The translations under genes were made by a program, and so were the position numbers. Below are positions 63,701 to 64,000 of a DNA stretch of 64,000 nt, in pieces. A model generated the notes under the pieces. That model worked only from the letters and a program-made list of their open reading frames with translations, made no database searches and had not been told where the DNA came from. The stretch's first letter is position 1, and each line of letters starts with the position of its first letter. This DNA comes from Apostichopus japonicus (taxonomy: Eukaryota; Echinodermata; Holothuroidea; Aspidochirotida; Stichopodidae), in assembly GCF_037975245.1 (NCBI RefSeq), contig NC_092577.1:26039398-26103397 (forward strand). Direction: 5' to 3'.

Positions 63701-64000
63701 GGCACGGAATGTCGGACCAACTTCATAGTCAGTGTGCATTTGGATCCTAGGGACCACCGGAAGTCGAAGGATTTTGGTACAGGTCAAAGGTCATTTGAGG
63801 TCACCAGTTGAGAAATGGTGACGAACTTTGTAAACGCGATATCTCAGGCACGGAATGTCGGACCAACTTCATAGTCAGTGTGCACGTGGATCCTAGGGAT
63901 CACCGGAAGTCGAAGGATTTTGGTAGAGGTCAACGGTCATTTGAGGTCACCAGTTGAGAAATTGTGACGAACTTTGTAAACGCGATATCTCAGGCACGGG
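60741..64000 (+). repeat. Satellite B distal monomers, truncated by window end
   Basis: This part contains three 149-bp units (60,853, 62,754, 63,341) and two copies of the linked GGTCAACGG plus GAAATTGTGACG variant (61,440 and 63,928), whose earlier copy is at 56,467. GGGAGAATCGG near 61,614 is private. The final monomer starting at 63,928 is cut after 73 bp, so the array continues to the right. Confidence 0.8.

Larger units (their letters stand above)
26215..64000 (+). repeat. Satellite B: 146-bp tandem array (258 complete monomers plus partial)
   Basis: A 146-bp monomer repeats head-to-tail to the window end. In the phase used here it starts with GGTCAAAGGTCA, then GGTCACCAG, GGTGACGAACTTTG, AACGCGATATCTCAGGC, GTCGGACCAACTTC, GTCAGTGTGC, GGATCCT, ACCGGAAGTC and GATTTTGGTAGA. 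Start positions 26,215, 26,361, 26,507 and 27,675 are exact multiples of 146 apart. The last start is 63,928: 37,713 bp minus 45 bp for fifteen 149-bp units equals 258 times 146. No inversions and no inserted elements were seen. The monomer has seven or eight CpGs. I do not recognise a named family. Confidence 0.97.

Noticed and set aside
1-64000. CRISPR array
   Set aside because: Units are contiguous with no unique spacers; neither array has a repeat-spacer structure and there are no cas genes.
26215-64000. tRNA-derived or 5S-derived satellite
   Set aside because: No A-box/B-box pair of an RNA polymerase III promoter could be placed with correct spacing; GGTCGGACCAA only loosely resembles part of such a motif.
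1-64000. Bacterial or viral origin with a hidden defence system
   Set aside because: Over 60 kb of pure tandem satellite with higher-order structure and no gene is not expected in a bacterial or viral genome; no operon, ribosome-binding site pattern or recognisable protein family was found.

Overview
This window holds no convincing gene. It is two abutting tandem-satellite fields in direct contact, both head-to-tail on the + strand. The pattern is that of heterochromatic or subtelomeric/pericentromeric DNA of a eukaryote, probably an animal. The taxon cannot be fixed from the sequence. The nuclear-receptor-type AGGTCA clusters in the second array make a metazoan the more natural reading, but that is only inference.

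Layout. Positions 1 to about 26,214 are satellite A, a 22-bp monomer (core TTCGATTTATCGGTACCG plus CAC or CAA) repeated roughly 1,190 times, with 20- and 21-bp variants. Monomer subtypes are ordered into higher-order repeats (HORs). A module at 1-802 recurs at 14,462-15,263 and in part at four more places. Between them, about 1.9-14.4 kb holds four copies of a ~3.2-kb HOR, the last with a 636-bp internal deletion. From 14.4 to 25 kb there is a patchwork of smaller tandem duplications (1,469, 198, 940 and 810 bp). The last kilobase before the boundary carries private variants, as expected at a poorly homogenised array edge.

At 26,213-26,216 the array changes abruptly to satellite B, a 146-bp monomer that continues past the window end. 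Anchor arithmetic gives exactly 258 complete monomers from 26,215 to 63,927 plus a 73-bp partial one. Every length deviation is explained by fifteen 149-bp monomers. Shared monomer variants define a variable HOR (successive anchors 14-27 monomers apart, one gap of 55) and nested duplications of ~2.3, ~6 and ~2 kb.

The most interesting content is in satellite B. Almost every monomer carries three direct AGGTCA-type half-sites with spacers of 1 and 4 bp (DR1 then DR4), a CACGTG E-box that is on in some monomers and lost in others, and a conserved short inverted repeat. The 149-bp variant turns DR1+DR4 into DR4+DR4, and that swap is exactly its 3-bp gain. Long + strand reading frames in A (up to 470 codons) and repeated ~70-codon frames in B are by-products of repeat arithmetic and are not annotated as genes.
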